This document shows, in pieces, positions 10,863-25,800 of a DNA stretch of 64,000 bases. A program made the position numbers and the translations under genes. Numbering within the stretch: position 1 is the stretch's first letter; each line of letters starts with the position of its first letter. A model generated the notes under the pieces. That model had not been told where the DNA came from. It saw nothing but the letters and a program-made list of their open reading frames with translations, and did not search any database. The stretch comes from Patiria pectinifera (taxonomy: Eukaryota; Echinodermata; Asteroidea; Valvatida; Asterinidae), in the NCBI GenBank assembly GCA_029964075.1, contig CM057138.1, forward strand, positions 10,534,932-10,598,931, given 5' to 3'.

Positions 10863-13800
10863 TCACGATGACACTGCCTGTGGCATGTGGGGCTTGAGAA
10901 CTTCTGGCAACTGAAACAAAAAATAAACATTTGTTATTTGAAATCATAATTAGAAACAAATCTATCAAAGATCACTGATTGTCCTACCCCTGCTATAGAT
11001 ATTAGGCCAGCAAAGCCAAACCCAGGCAGTTCGGAAGTGGAATGGTTAAGACATTGCACTATAAAAATAGAAGTTTGCAGGTTCAAATCCCATTCAAAAA
11101 TTCACTTGTGGATTTTTTTCTCTCATGCTTTCATGGCTTTTGGCCAGCTCTGAGAAAGCATTGCTTATAAAATTGTGCATGTAAAGGGTAAATACTACTT
11201 TTTTAAAAGTACAAAAGTAAACATTAAAAAAAATTAGATTGATATACAACCTGAATCCCAAACATTGGGGCTACTTTAATTCGGGCATGCAACTTGGAAG
11301 AAACTATAAACGAGGAAACTCCAATCTTTAAAAGACTTTGTGCAGTGTTTTTCAGTTTTGAATGGCATAAGTGTGAAGTGAAAAACGTGGAAATCAGCTG
11401 ATCCGAGGAAAAGTTGCATGCCTGAAAAATGTAAAGCTTGGACAGGAGGGATTACTGTCCAGTGTCCAACCAATTCCATTTGTTCAATCCTGTTAAAATG
11501 GTGAACGATTTGAAACCAGCATTTGACTGGGCACAGCAGATAGACCGCGTTCATGTATGAGATTGGGTTATCGAAAAATGATAAGTGCCTCAAGCGTGCT
11601 CACACATCAATCTATCGGACTACGTGGAAATATGACCACCATCATCTTCGATAACGGCTTTTGGGAGTGGCTGTGTTCTTCAAATTTAACTCAAAGATTG
11701 TTCCTTCTTGTTTAGCTTGTGCTCATACACACACAGATATGTTAGCTTTGAAAATGAAACACAACCGAGTTCACTGGCCATTTTGGGTACCGCACATAAT
11801 TTTTTTTAAATTATTTTTACTCGTACCTGTTGGTGTGCACAGGGTAAAAGAGCTGCTAAAATGGTTGAAGTGTCAAGCGCTGTGCAATGTACCTGTCGGG
11901 GAAACAAATATGAAGGCTGGGTGATATTGGTTCAAAACACAGTCGCTAAAACTAACAGAAACTAACCAAACAATCGTTGCGAGTCCATATTTTGTCCTGT
12001 CAATACAAATCCACTTGTGAATCGTCTTATAGGTAATATTCAGTGTACATGTACCACAAGCCTTCTTGAGATATGGTGGACACAATAGGAGGATGCTATT
12101 TGGAGTGCGGAAACACTTGTAGTTACCCGAATTTACCTCCTCTCAGCGATGTAACCAGGGTTGTCATTCTAGGGGGGCAAGTGGGGGAGCTTGATGCTAC
12201 AGTGGGGGGGGGGATTTCATCTGTATTGAAAGGTACACAGGCATTTTTCACCAGACACCCGGCCTCCGTAAAAACAAAAAGTGTGAGGGGGGGGGCAACT
12301 GGTTGGGCCCGCAAATTTTATATGGAGGTGTGTGCGCCCCTCCACACACCCCCGTAGCTACGCCGCTGCCTCCTCTATGAGCTCTGTGCGCTACCAAAAG
12401 AGGGCGCCCTTTTACCTAGCAACGACGTCCCATGGGTGGTAAATTTCGCTGGTTGACGCACACCGTTCCTTGTGTTTGACGCGCGCACACCAGGGGATTT
12501 GTTCTATGTACACGCAGTGGCCGGGCACCCCCAACTGTACTTCCTTTGCCGGTGAGGGGGTACTTGTGAACGGAGCGGATAAGAGTGTGCTTCTTTTTGT
12601 ATCCACTTATATCTGAAAGATGCCAATGGCAAAAGCCACGGGATTTCCTAAATGAGGTGGGGGGGGGCACTTAGGGGGATCTCATTAATTGTTAGGAGGA
12701 AGGGTCTTTTGCAATGCTTTTTTTCACCCCCCAAAAAGCTAAATTTGGCCCAAGTTCTGAGTTTGGGAGGGGGCAGGGGGCCAAAAAGTGCACAGGCTTC
12801 AAGGGGGGGGGGGCAATTAGTGTGTCAATCACCCGGGACCAACTTCTCTCTGGAACCGTTGAGGGCATATTTGCGCATGGAGTTCATTATTTATACATGG
12901 ATGTGTAAGTGTAGAAACGTGAATGTGCGCATACCGTGTATGGGAAGCTGCGCTTTCTACTCTGAGCTGCCGTCTGCGATGGTAGAGCTGGATATCTGAT
13001 CTTAACCCGCCGGCTGATGTAGTCAGTACAGCTAGACACGCTAGTAACCTGAACACAGAATCAGAAAAACCAAAACTAAATGTTGGCGTAGATATCAAAT
13101 TCAATTTTGGGTTTTTGCCCTTCCCGACTGTAATTGCAAACTCCATATTGAATTTTGGCAAAACTCATGCTAAGGCCAAAAAAAAAGGTCTCCGGTTTCT
13201 GGTATGGAGCTTGCCCAAAAAGTGGTGCGGCGACGCGGCTTTTTTTTTTACCTGATTTTTTTGCTTCAAATGTCGGCTGATGACTGCAAATGGTGCCCGA
13301 CTAAACTTAGTGCAAATATATGGGAGTCCAGAGAGGCCACATAAAGCTTATTCTCGACCATAACCCAATCTAAAAACACGTTAAAATTGTGCAGCAGCAG
13401 GATTCCAGTCAAACCAGTGAGTTTGGCGGTTTTGAGACATCATCTTTCATTGAACAAAAAACTTGTTCATTTTGCCGACGCGTATGGCTACGGCGACGCG
13501 CGAGCATACCAGAAACCGGAGACTTTTTTTTTTGGGCCTAATTGAAATCTCCAAATTGGTGAAGATTTGACAGTTATCAATGAACAGTTTACCATGTTTA
13601 CAACATAAAAATGCAGGAACTGATGGAAATACAGCATCTGCTGTCTTCAATTATCTTCCTCCGCGGTCCGTAATGAGGACTAAAATTAACCCACAGGTCC
13701 CTGTACTGCCCAAAACCAACCCAGCACTGTCTAGTTTCATGGATTCAACCATGTCAACAGAAAACACGCGTACATATAGTGTATTACAATGTAACAATGA

Positions 13801-16800
13801 GTTAAAAACTTCTTTAAGGTAGAGTAGATCATTTGCAGCTATCCAAAAAGTAACTGACAAAATTACAGAGTTGCTGACTCGAGTCATGTGACTTGGACTC
13901 GAGTCGGACTCGAGTCGCTATTTTTGTGACTTGTGACTTGACTTGTAAATACCAGCTTTGACTTGTGACTTGACTTGGACTTGCAAACAATGACTTGTGA
14001 CTTGACTTGGGATTGCAAAAAATGACTTGTTACCAACCCAAGTCAGACGCTACTCGAGCGACCCAATACACTTTAATTCAGCTATTATACTTTTAATTAG
14101 CTTTTTCATTCCAGAAAATAGACCTCAGTGACTGAATCCAGTAAAATGAATAGTTCCCACTAGTTTAAAAAGTGTTCAATAAGACTGTCACAACAAACTA
14201 CAGTTTTCAATGACCAATAGTCTCTTGCTTAATGTATTGGTTGAACAAACTTTGAAAGGAAACTTTCATGAAAAGAAAGCAGGCCTTTTTCAATTGCATG
14301 TAAAATACCGAATAGCCTAACCCATTGGTAGGCGTTTAGTATACATGAAAATTGAACACTAAAGTGCTAGCATACATGTAATCGAGTGAGGAAGTCTTTT
14401 TTCACGGTCATCTCAACATTTATTTCTACAATGTAAAATAAATTTATTGAAGTATACAAAGGGCTAATATCCGACAGATATGTGATAGACTACAAGAATA
14501 GTAATTGCAACATATTGAAAAAGGGGAATTAAGGAGGCATGTTCAAAATAACTCGTAAGTTAACGCCAGGTTAATTCTTTTAGCTTATTACAGCTGGACA
14601 AAATAATGTGCAACTTGACGTGTTCTTGGACAAAGATACTTGTGACTTGACTTGTTTTTAGACCAAATGACTTGTGACTTGACTTGTGACTGGACCAAAT
14701 GACTTGTGACTTGACTTGTGACTGGACCTAATGACTTGCGACTTGACTTGTGACTGGACCTAATGACTTGTGACTTGACTTGGACTTGCAAACAATGACT
14801 TGTGACTTGACTTGGACTTGCAAAAAATGACTTGCTGCCACCTCTGCAAAATTATTGTTTAAAGATAGTAATGGCACTAAACTCCCTGTGAAATTATCCC
14901 TTCTGGCATGCTGTCATTTTAAAGAAAACAATAAAAGAAGGCCATTTCCGAAGATGCGCGTCAAGTGACACATTTTTGGAAATTTCCGTTAGTATATTGG
15001 TTTGTAGTTCGGCGAATCTGTGAGTAGGTGTGTGCAAGTGTTGACACGACGCACACACAGGCCCGGTTGCTATATTATTAGTCGGTTCAGTCCGTGACAT
15101 TGCGTAGCTGAGATTGGCTGAATGAGAACATATCCCGGACACCAATTTCGGGCGCAATTCAAAACATGACTCGGCAACTTTTGAAATGAAATCGAGATCC
15201 TAGAATATTGTTTTCTCAGAGTACACAGTATTCACTGAGCAAGCACTTTTATCAGGTTAATTGTTAATTAAGCACTCTTCTTTTAGATTTTGAGCACTTT
15301 TGTTGATTCAAACACAAAAAAGAACATGAGTGGTCTACTCTATAGAGGACAACAATATTGAAAAAAGACTGATTTTATTGATGACACAATAATTTGATCT
15401 AGAGAATTATAAATTTTGATCCCTTATGAGAGGCACAATACCAATTTACCAATTGTAAAATCATAAATGAACTAAAAGGGAAAGGAAAATGTTTAAAAGA
15501 AAGTACAAACAAATCAGGAATTAAACAATTTCATTGCTAAACTAGTGAGGAATTTCCTTGTTCAATTGAAGTTTTACATTTGCTTCAACTTACCTCTGAG
15601 AATGTGCCAGCGTCTGGTATCCAGACTTCAATGGCACATTTCCTGTACGTGCTGGGAAGTAGGTGGGCACTTGGAACCTCAACAATTCTTCAAAAATTAG
15701 AAAAACATTGTAATGCAAAGATTTAGGAAATTTTTTAGTACAAAAATTGAACATTGCGCGGCAGCAGTAGGCCTAATCTTTTTGCTATTTTCAGTAACGA
15801 TGAATGCACAAGAGGGAATTAACGAGTCGGCCATATTAAATTGAAAGCGAGGTAAAATCTTAGTTTTTGAGACTAATGCACAGAGAAATGAAAGCAATGA
15901 CATAAAGTTAATTACAAATTAATGCCAGTCTGCCCTTATTAATAATTTATAACTTGTAAAGTTGTGATTAAACATACCCTAACGATTTAAGCCACATTAA
16001 CAAAAAATGAAAGTGAGGCTAGAATGCATAAATAGTCTGGCACCATCCCATTCAACAGTTCACAATTTATAAAATGCATTCTGGGAACACGACCAAAATG
16101 GCTTCCTTGTATTAATAAGGTCCATGCATATCCCGCAGAACAAAAACACACAACTCAACATGGCTGCAATGCAAAGCGTCTGAAACGACTCAAGTTCATA
16201 AAAAGCTAGGTAGACCTTTTTTTCAAGTTTTCCCACAACATAGCAACTATCAGCTACTCACAAATTAACCAATACATGTAAACATTTCTAGTGTAAACCA
16301 TATTTTTGATATTTCCACATATCAAATTATCCATTCTATTCCCCATTCCAACCTGTAATGAAGAGGAAGATTTGATAGAAGACCCTTTGCTGTACTCAGA
16401 AACTGAGTGAACAGTGCACTGCTAGCTGCTTCAGTGTTCTCACACACACCGCACAGTTCAACCTGTAAAAAACAAACTATCATTCGATAAAGATCTAAAA
16501 TATCGGATATTACAGTTGCTACAAAAGTCTATCCCATTTTTGTACATTTCTTTAGTAGTTTTCAAATACTTGTCATCGACTAAAACAGCTACAATTAAAT
16601 AACTCAACGATATATTTTTATTTTTTACCTTCTGTGTCTGGAAACTTTTATGAAGCCCCTCAAAGTGAGTTGATTCTATCAAAACAAAAGTTCGAAATAT
16701 ATTAAACCCTTAGCACCGTAGATATATCGTTATTTATACTCGGTTATTTGATATTATTTTTAAATACACACCAATACATACTTTGCACTGTTTTCTTTAA

Positions 16801-19800
16801 AGCTATTCCCGATCTTCAATATGCGAGGCGTTCTGGCAAAATGAGACAGAACTGGGCAGAGGTCGAAATGAGGATTTGGGGGCATTAGGAAAAAGAATAG
16901 AACTCTCCTTACAATACTGTTTAATGCACTTCGTTATTCCATTGACAAATTATGGCTGTTTAAATTACACATTTATCAACATGTAAAAAAAAGTGAAATT
17001 CTGAGATAAAGGCCTTAAAAATTTGAATTTTGTATTCATGAAAATAAAAGATGCCATGATTTTCCTTAAAAAAAACACTTTTATTCCACAATTTTTGTAC
17101 TATTTCTCTAAAATATGTTTAAAAGACTTATCAAAGATTACAAACATCTATAAATCGCGAGAAAAAAATCACATCGATTTGGTTTCGGCATTTTTCTCCA
17201 CTAATTATAAGGCCTGTGCCCACTTCCATTTCATTTTGCCAGAACACCTCACATATTAGATCGCAAGCCGATTTATGAAGCTAATTAGCATGAAAACAAT
17301 TTTCTGAGCAAGCAAAAATATTAAAGGGAATATACAACATTTGCAAACATCGAAAAATAAAACTACCAAGTTTGTAAGAAATACCCGGATGTTGGTAAAT
17401 GAGAGTCTAAAGCATCCTGTAAAATTATAGCACCTGGTGTGAAGTCATTTTCAAGAAAATGGTATTTTTGTATACATTTCCAACGGTGGTCGGCCGACCA
17501 CCGTTGGAAAAACCTAACTATATTCAACTACTGCTCCAAATTTACCTTTTTTTTCAGTCCAAATTTTGTTTGGTATTGGTTACATGTTCATGAACGGGTG
17601 CAGGCCAGCTAGACTGGTTCCCTTGCCTTACAATTTTCTGGCAACTATAAATTGATCCATTTCATCTTTAGTGGAGTCAGGGAACCAGACTACTTGAACA
17701 ATTTTGTTTTTCCTGGTTTTTCCAGCATTTTCGAACATAAAACTTCAAACATGTCAGTGTAACAATATTTGATATATTAAACTAACCCCTCAAATACTCC
17801 GTTTCTGAAAATTAAAGCAAAAGCCAATGATGTACATTCCCTTTAAGGTTACCAGACAAAATGGTCATTCATTATACATAATTGACTGGTCCTCTGCTGC
17901 TAAGCAATAATTTCTGTTAAGCATCCATAAAATTGGTCCCAGTGTGATTACCTAAACAGTTGTTGTAACTTCTTCCAACAGTGAAGCACCTGAAACAGAG
18001 AAGAAAGAAAATACTACGCAATGGGGCAACAATGTTACACTGCTATTGGCATGTGTGAGATAAGGCCGACACAATGGGGTCCGCTCATAAGTCCGACGCC
18101 TCATAGGTCCGACGCCTCATAAGTCCGACAAAATCACATCCCCTAACCAAATAAAGGCCCATAAGTCCGACGCCTCATAGGTCCGACGCCTCATAAGTCC
18201 GACGCCTCATAGGTCCGACGCCTCATAGGTCCGACGCCTCGTAAGTCCGACAAGTTAAACGTCTCGTTTTTCCGTTGTCGGACTTATGAGGCGTCGGACT
18301 TATGAGGCGTCGGACCTATGAGGCGGAATAAATAAATGTTATAAGGCGTCGGACCTATGAGGCGTCGGACCTATGAGGCGTCGGACTTATGATACGGCCC
18401 CGACACAATTATGAGGGTGCTTCACGTATGTGATTTGGGTATTATACAAAAGACTTGACCGGAGCGCCCTCCTATTGTGTCTGCCATACCTCAAATAGGC
18501 TAATTAAAATACAATTGTTAAAACTACATCCCGTCTCATTCAATTATAACATAAAATCACAACATTCAGCTTTGTCTTTTGATAACAACCATAAATAGTG
18601 AGGGAAAAAATCATTAATGCAAAACATTTTTTTAAGTATGTGTGGAGAAAAAACTTAAATCAAATGGTCATTTATCTCAGACAAATTTGTCGCATTCAAA
18701 AATTTGATTTTCCAGCAACACTTTGGAGTGTTATCATGTGTGACCCGTCAATGGCAGAAATTGCCATTTTGCAGCAGAGTGGGGCGAGCCAAACCTTGAA
18801 GGAGGGGTTTAGATGGGTTTTTTTTTTCATATGAACCTCAATCTGCAAGTCCTGGGCCCAATTTCACGGCGCTGCTTAACAGTAATAGCAGAAAAGGTGT
18901 GTTTAGCATAGCAGACAAATTTGCTCACCCTTAGCACATTTTCACGGCATGGACGTGCTAACGGTCAAATTCGGTTGAGCGTGCATGGAGATTTCTATTG
19001 TTACGTCACTAAGTTGAGCAACTTTTTCCCCTGAAGTAAGCGTGCCTTTTGCTGTGTTTATGCTTACGGTCTCCATGAAATAGACGGAGGCTCTGTTAGC
19101 AGAAAATCGTGTGCTTAGCAGCGCCGTGAAATTGGGCCCAGTTTGACCTTTGTCAACTGTGTTTGTTTTATGAAACATCTTTAAAAACCTACTTTCATCC
19201 TGTTTTCTTGGTGGACTGTTCATTCACTGTAATACAACAGAGGATTTTCAAATGACATGTTTTCAACGTTTTCTTAAAATGTAATTGAACTTCAATATTA
19301 CTGGCAGTCTACATATGCTATTGCTGAACTCAGTACCCCTGAATGTTATACACATGTACCATTAGGACGCTTCTGTTCCACAGAATCCAGAAATATAAAT
19401 AAAGTGGCAACAGGTCACATACTTTTCTTGAAAACCCAGAAAAAAATTCTGCAATGCTTACCTGTACGGTAGATCAGCCGCTTCTAGGACAGACATCATG
19501 AAGTAAGCTGAAACCAACCAAAAAGATTAAAAAAACAATGCAGATGCCCCTAAAATGGGAAATTAAAATAACACTGAAATTGTACAAAGACAAATACCAA
19601 GAGGTTTGCCCAAGTACATGAACAATAATGAACACAATTTAAGGCTGGTGTTCACAGTTTACACAAATTTCAGTGCAAAGTGAATTAATCAGGGTAACAA
19701 CGAATGTCACAATGGAACTTTTGTTGACGTTTTGAAATTCGCTTTGCTTTGGTTTCCGCATGACATATGAACCGAAAGCTCAATGGTAAACTTTTCAAGG

Positions 19801-22800
19801 TAGAGTAGTTCAATTTGCAGCTATCCAAAAAGTAACTGACCAAATTATTGTTGAAAACTTACTTGGCTTAAAGATAGTAATGGCACTTAATTATTCCTTC
19901 TGGCACGCTGTCATTTGAAGAAAACAATAAATGAAGGCCAGTTCCAAAGATGCGTCAAGTGACACATTTTTGGAAATTTCCGTTAGTAGTTGGTTTTAAT
20001 TCGGTGAATCCTTGAATGGATGTGCGCAAGAGTTGGTACAAAGCACACGCGCACGCAGTTGCTATTACTCAACTTGTCAACAGTTCAATGTGTGACATCG
20101 GGTAGCTGCAATCGGCAGACTGAGAACAGCTACTGATTTTGATTTATTTGTGACTGGACTTGCGATTTAATTGTGATCCATCACAAATGGCTTTTGCTAA
20201 AACACAGCTAGCTTGTGAAGTGTTTTTCACACAAGCTCTCAGAGACTGATAGAGAGCACTGAATTCACTTACAGTGCTTGTAACATTACTTGGTACTTTA
20301 ATTGGTTGGTTCTTCTCCTAAACACTCTGCAGGGGAGTTAATTAGCTGGAGGCCAGAAACACCAGGGCAAATCCCTTCCTTTTAGCGATAAGTGTTACTG
20401 GGTTCTTATACGTACATTGCATTACACAACGAAGCAATAATGGTTAAGTGCCTTGCTTAAGGGCACAAGTGAACAGACCAGGGCTCGAACCCACATCCTG
20501 CTGCCGACTGAAACACCAGAGCATGAGTCCGGTGCAATGCTCTGATCCGCTAGGCCATGGTCGACACTCCAGTGCCGTTGTTTGACGGTATTAAACGGTG
20601 TGAAAAGATTACGTAATGAATACTTACCAATGAAATTCAATGGACTGACTCCAGCAAGGTACTGTACGTTCTCATGAGTCTCAATGGCATAGGTCTGCAA
20701 GAAGTAAATATTCAATCAAATCATGGGGTTTGATTTGCCAAAAAAAAAAAATTATAGGAGGGGGGGGGGTCTGACTCAATAAAGGTCCATTACTTGTGAG
20801 GGGCCTCGTAGGGGAGTGGTTAGAGCGTGGAGCTGCGGAGTGGAAGGTTGGCGGTTCGAATCCCATTCGGACAAAAACGTGGAAAACTCTCTCTCTGATT
20901 ACCCAACAGTAAAATGGGTTATCTGAAGGGAAAGGAAGATAAGACGGCGAGAGGAGGTGGGCACCGCCACTCGTATGCCATGCCCATATGCCGAGCCCAC
21001 AGTGGACCTCTATAGGTAGCAGACCAGTAAATAAACTTCCATAGACCCCAATGGTAAATGCTCCCACTTCAGAAATTCGGGAAAAATACTCACAACTCTC
21101 CAAGGTGTTCGAGACACACATCAAATTAAAGCTTATTTCATCATCTTTCATTTTCTTTTCAATTTACGGGGGGGTCAACTGATGACTTTTAGTAGAAATT
21201 TCCATCTGAAGATGATCACCCCTGAAAATAGTCCTGAAGCCCATCGCCATTTTGAAAAACGATGCCTACACTCCATTGCAAAATAGAGCGCTTTTAGGGT
21301 CCAAATTACATCCAAATTACACAGAACCGCAAGCTCCCAGTCCTGTGCACGGCTTCCACCCATATTTTTTATAAACCCTCAAGTTCATGGCCCACAGCAT
21401 GCTCAAATACTGAAGATTTTGAGGGCATGCAAATCGTGATTTGGCCGGCGTAGGCAATTTCGGACCGATTTACTGGTCTGCACCCCTAACATCCCACTGC
21501 CCCTACGGCCAATAATGGCTATGGCACCTTTACCTGTTACCTTGACTTGACAAAACTTGAAAGGTCTCAAGACAATTCTTAAAACCAGAGATGATCCAAT
21601 CAGCATGATCAGGGTCAAACATCATCAAATGGGGTTGCCAATTGTGTTTCGTCAAGATGGCTCTTGCCATGGCAACAACATGATTGAAGAAGATGCAAAC
21701 AGTGCATTTCAGGAAAATGAAACAGACTTGACAAGAATAAGCTTACAAAAGAAAATGAGTGTACCTCATTGTTGCTTTCAGGTTCCAATCCCAGAGATTC
21801 CTGCAACAAAAAGGAACATTGTATTGCATCCGGGGAGTAAAAATGCAAGGGGTCTATAGAGCACACCAAAATTGACTTATGGTGGACTTCTTCTGAAGAC
21901 GGTCAGAGCATACTGACCGGAACGTCGAGTTTATACCTCTGGTTCTTTTCAGAACCATTCTCTTAGTTGAGAAATTATTTGCACATGGTGTTTCCGCAAA
22001 CCTTTCATTATTCATTATTCATTATATGATGGACTTGCAATCAACAATTTGTCGATGTATATTCGCAGGGGAGAGTTACGGGTTAAATCGTCAAGCTTTT
22101 CTCGAGTCTCTTGGTTTTGTACACACCGATTTTTGGACTTGAACCTGCTGTACATGGCCTGTCATCATAACAAGTAATGCTCCGTGGCAGGGCCTTGGAG
22201 TGTTGCAAAATATGAAATTACGGTGCGAAGTGAAAATATTGTACGAATGATTATGACTCTAAAGAGTCAGTACTTGTGGTATTTTTAATTCTTGTCTTTA
22301 TTAACAAATATTTGTGTTTTTTTACCAAGATTAATCCCTGCAGCAAGTGGTTTACTTGCAATTAAAGGGAAAACACAACATTTGCAAATATCAAAAAATA
22401 AAACTACCAAATCATTTTGAAATACCTTGCTGGACTGTTAGTGAATGACAGTGTCAAGCATCCTGTAAAATCATGGCACTTGGTATACTGTCATTTTCAA
22501 GAAAAGTGGTATTTTTGTATCAATTCCAACGCTGATCGGCCGACCAGCGTTAGAAAAAAATGGCTTTTTTTCAAATACTGGCCCCAGTTGACCATTGCAC
22601 TTGTTTGCAATCGATTACACACCTATGAACGGGTACAAGCCAGCTAGACTGGTTCCCTGATCTTACAATTCCCCAATATATGTAAACTGCTCCATTTCTT
22701 CTTAAATGGAGTCAGGGAACCAGACTACAGGAAAATGATTTTTATAGCATTTTCGAACCCAAAACCTCAAAAAAGTCAGTGTAAGTATATATGCTATATA

Positions 22801-25800
22801 TTTCCAACCCCCCAATTCCATCCATTTCTGAAAATTACAGCAAGAGCAAATGATGTATAGGCCTATTCCCTTTAACTTGTGACTGACTTATTAATGAGCT
22901 GAGATGGACTTACATGTATGAGTGACTTGACAACAACTACATGCATGTGATGAGCAACTCACCAAGGCAAGAGACTTGTACATGGCTGGGCAGGTGAATG
23001 GAGCAAAGCCTTGCTGTAGGAGTTCTTGTGTAGCCCACTGGGTTAATGCTAGCTCCATCAGTGCAGCGTCGTGCTCTAGGTAGGCATACCCAGCATGGGA
23101 CATGGGGTGACTGCAAGAGAACATCACAAAGAGATCAACTCATTGCGTCAGTCATGTCAGTGCAACAAGGTCGTAACTCGATCTCTAATTCTCACGCGAA
23201 TTAGGGATTTCTCTACTACCTAGGCAGACGTCCATTGACTTTGTGTGAACGTCCGGGTTATTTTAAGCAAGATACGACCTTTTGACATTCTAAAACTCAC
23301 GTTTTGGGTTCGTGCCATTTTAGGAGATACAACCTTGTTGCACTGACGTGACGAACTACTATAAACTAATGTTGTGCACAATATTAACCGAATCCGAACT
23401 TAAACCGATCCGAATCCTCCAAATTCATCCCGACCCGACAAAATTCAAGCAAAAACCGGCCCGAACTTGATCCGAAAAAAAAAAACCCTAAAAATTCCGA
23501 ATATCTGGCTTGGGAATCTGTGTCCGTTTTTTGTGCGTGAACTTACTCGCGCCATGTGAAAATAATCACTGTATCTCAGTTAAGAATCATACGGTACGGT
23601 GACTGCTCTATGTTCCGACACCCCTATGTTCCGACAACCTAGATTGTGTTACTCCCGGTTAGGGTTAGGGTTAGGGTTAGGGTTAGGAATAGGAATATGT
23701 GCAGTCGGAACATAGGGGTGTCGGAACATAGAGGTGTAACCATACGGTACAGTACGGTGAAGACTCATAACGTTACCTACTGTCTACTGGTGGGGCTACA
23801 CATTATAGACTGTGCGTGTAAGACCACAAACCACATGTACTATCATGTGGTGGATTGAGGTTGGTCTTACTTTATTTCTGTTTATTTCAGATTTCGCACA
23901 AGATTTTCTGAAAATTGCAAATGCAAAACCGAAACCAACCCGACCCTGAGCAACAAGTGTATTCTTTTTACATTTATAAATGTTGTACATTTGCATCAAG
24001 AATTGCCTAGATTTCCACGTACTGGCAAATTACCTTCTCGTCATAAAACTCCTTTCCGAAAATTCTGCAGACTTCAATGTCTTCTCTTCTGCAAGAAACA
24101 AAATCAGATAATTGCTCAATTGACAGAAGAAACTTAAAGGTGCCACTAGAAAGCCACAAATTCATGGTTGTTTTAAGTCGCACTTCCCTTGCCATTTTTT
24201 TCGGTTTCACTACGAAAATAGATTTTGTAGTTAAAGGGAATATACAACATTTGCAAACATCGACAAATAAAACTACCAAGCTTTTAATAAATACCTCACT
24301 AGGATGTTGGTAAATGACAGTCTAAAGCATCCTGTAAAATTATGGCACTTGGTGTGAAGTCATTTTCAAGAAAATGGTATTTTTGTATAAATTTCCAACG
24401 GTGGTCGGCCGACCACAAATTTGCAAAAACCTAACTATTTTTCAACTACTGCTCCAAATTTACCATTTTGCCAGTCAAAATTTTGTTTGCTATTGGTTAC
24501 ATGTTCATGAACGAGTGCAGCCCAGCTAGACTGGTTCCCTGACCTAACAATTTTCCGGCATCTATAAATTGATCCATTTCATCTTTAGTGGAGTCAGGGA
24601 ACCAGACTACTTGAACGTTTTTGTTTTTCTTGGCTTTTCCAGCATTTTCGAACACAAAACTTCAACTATGTCAGTGTAACAATATTTGATCTATTATACT
24701 AACCCCTCAAATAGTTCATTTTTAAAAATAACAGCAAAAGCCACTGATGTACATTCCCTTTAAATTTCTATTTTCTAGCAATACAAAAATTATGCAGTTT
24801 TAAATTGTTTTTGACAAGTTGAACAAAGAAACTAACTGGAGCGGGGTTTGAACCCGTGACCTCCGGATTACCGTTCCAGTGCTCTAGCAACTGAGCTATC
24901 CAGCCCTATGTTGGTGGCTCCCCATCTTTGTTCAAGGGCCGCTAGTCAGAAGCCATAAACCTGTATATGCCATACAGCCAGGGACCACACAAAGTCACGA
25001 TACAGACCCGGGAAATAACAAACGGGGACCGTTCAGAGAGGATACGGCATTTTACAAATTCTCAAAATGTACCACAAAGGGGAAATAACTAAGTTTTAAA
25101 GGGAATGTACAACATCTGCTTTTGCTGCAATTTTCAGAAATAAATGGATTTAGAAGATTAGTATGTTACAGCCAATATTGTTAAAAAATTACTTGTTTCA
25201 CATTTTGGGCTTGTAGATGCTGGAAAAACCAAGAAAACCAATCATGTACCTGTAGTCTAGTTCCCTGACCCCACTTAAGATGAAACGGAGCAATTTATAG
25301 AATTTGGGGAATTGTAAGGTCAGAGAATCAGTCTAGCAGGCTTGTAACCGTACACAGGTGTGTTGTCAATTGCAAAGAAAATGCGGAATTACTAATTTTG
25401 AAAAAACTAGGAGCAGTTTGTGAAGAAAAAAAAACAGTTTTCTCCAACGCTGGTCGGCCGACCAGCGTTGGAAAAATACCATTTTTCTTGAAAATGACAG
25501 CACACCAGGAGCCACGATTTTACAGGATGCTTTAGACTGTCATTCCCTAACAATCCAGTAAGGTATTTCATGAGAATTTGATCATTTCATTTTGTGATGT
25601 TAGCAAATGTTGTATCTTCCCTTGAAATGAGATGTGCAAAAAATCCGCCCACGTTTATAAAGTAGTAAAGTCTCCTTGCGAAACAGAAAGTGGATTTTTC
25701 ATTTCTTTCTCGTAACCACTACAGATTAATCCAGAAACTTAAAGCCATTCAGAATCTATTGAATAGAATTCTGTGCACTCTGGGACCAAGTTTACAAGGT

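Noticed and set aside
18076-18402. CRISPR array
   Set aside because: Animal DNA, units directly adjacent without unique spacers, and half of them inverted.
20681-21151. 156-codon minus-strand open frame
   Set aside because: Largely antisense of a tRNA-derived SINE.
24833-24905. Functional tRNA-Thr gene
   Set aside because: A plausible cloverleaf but with wobble-rich acceptor pairs and a T-arm mismatch, amid dispersed repeats; kept only as tRNA-like.
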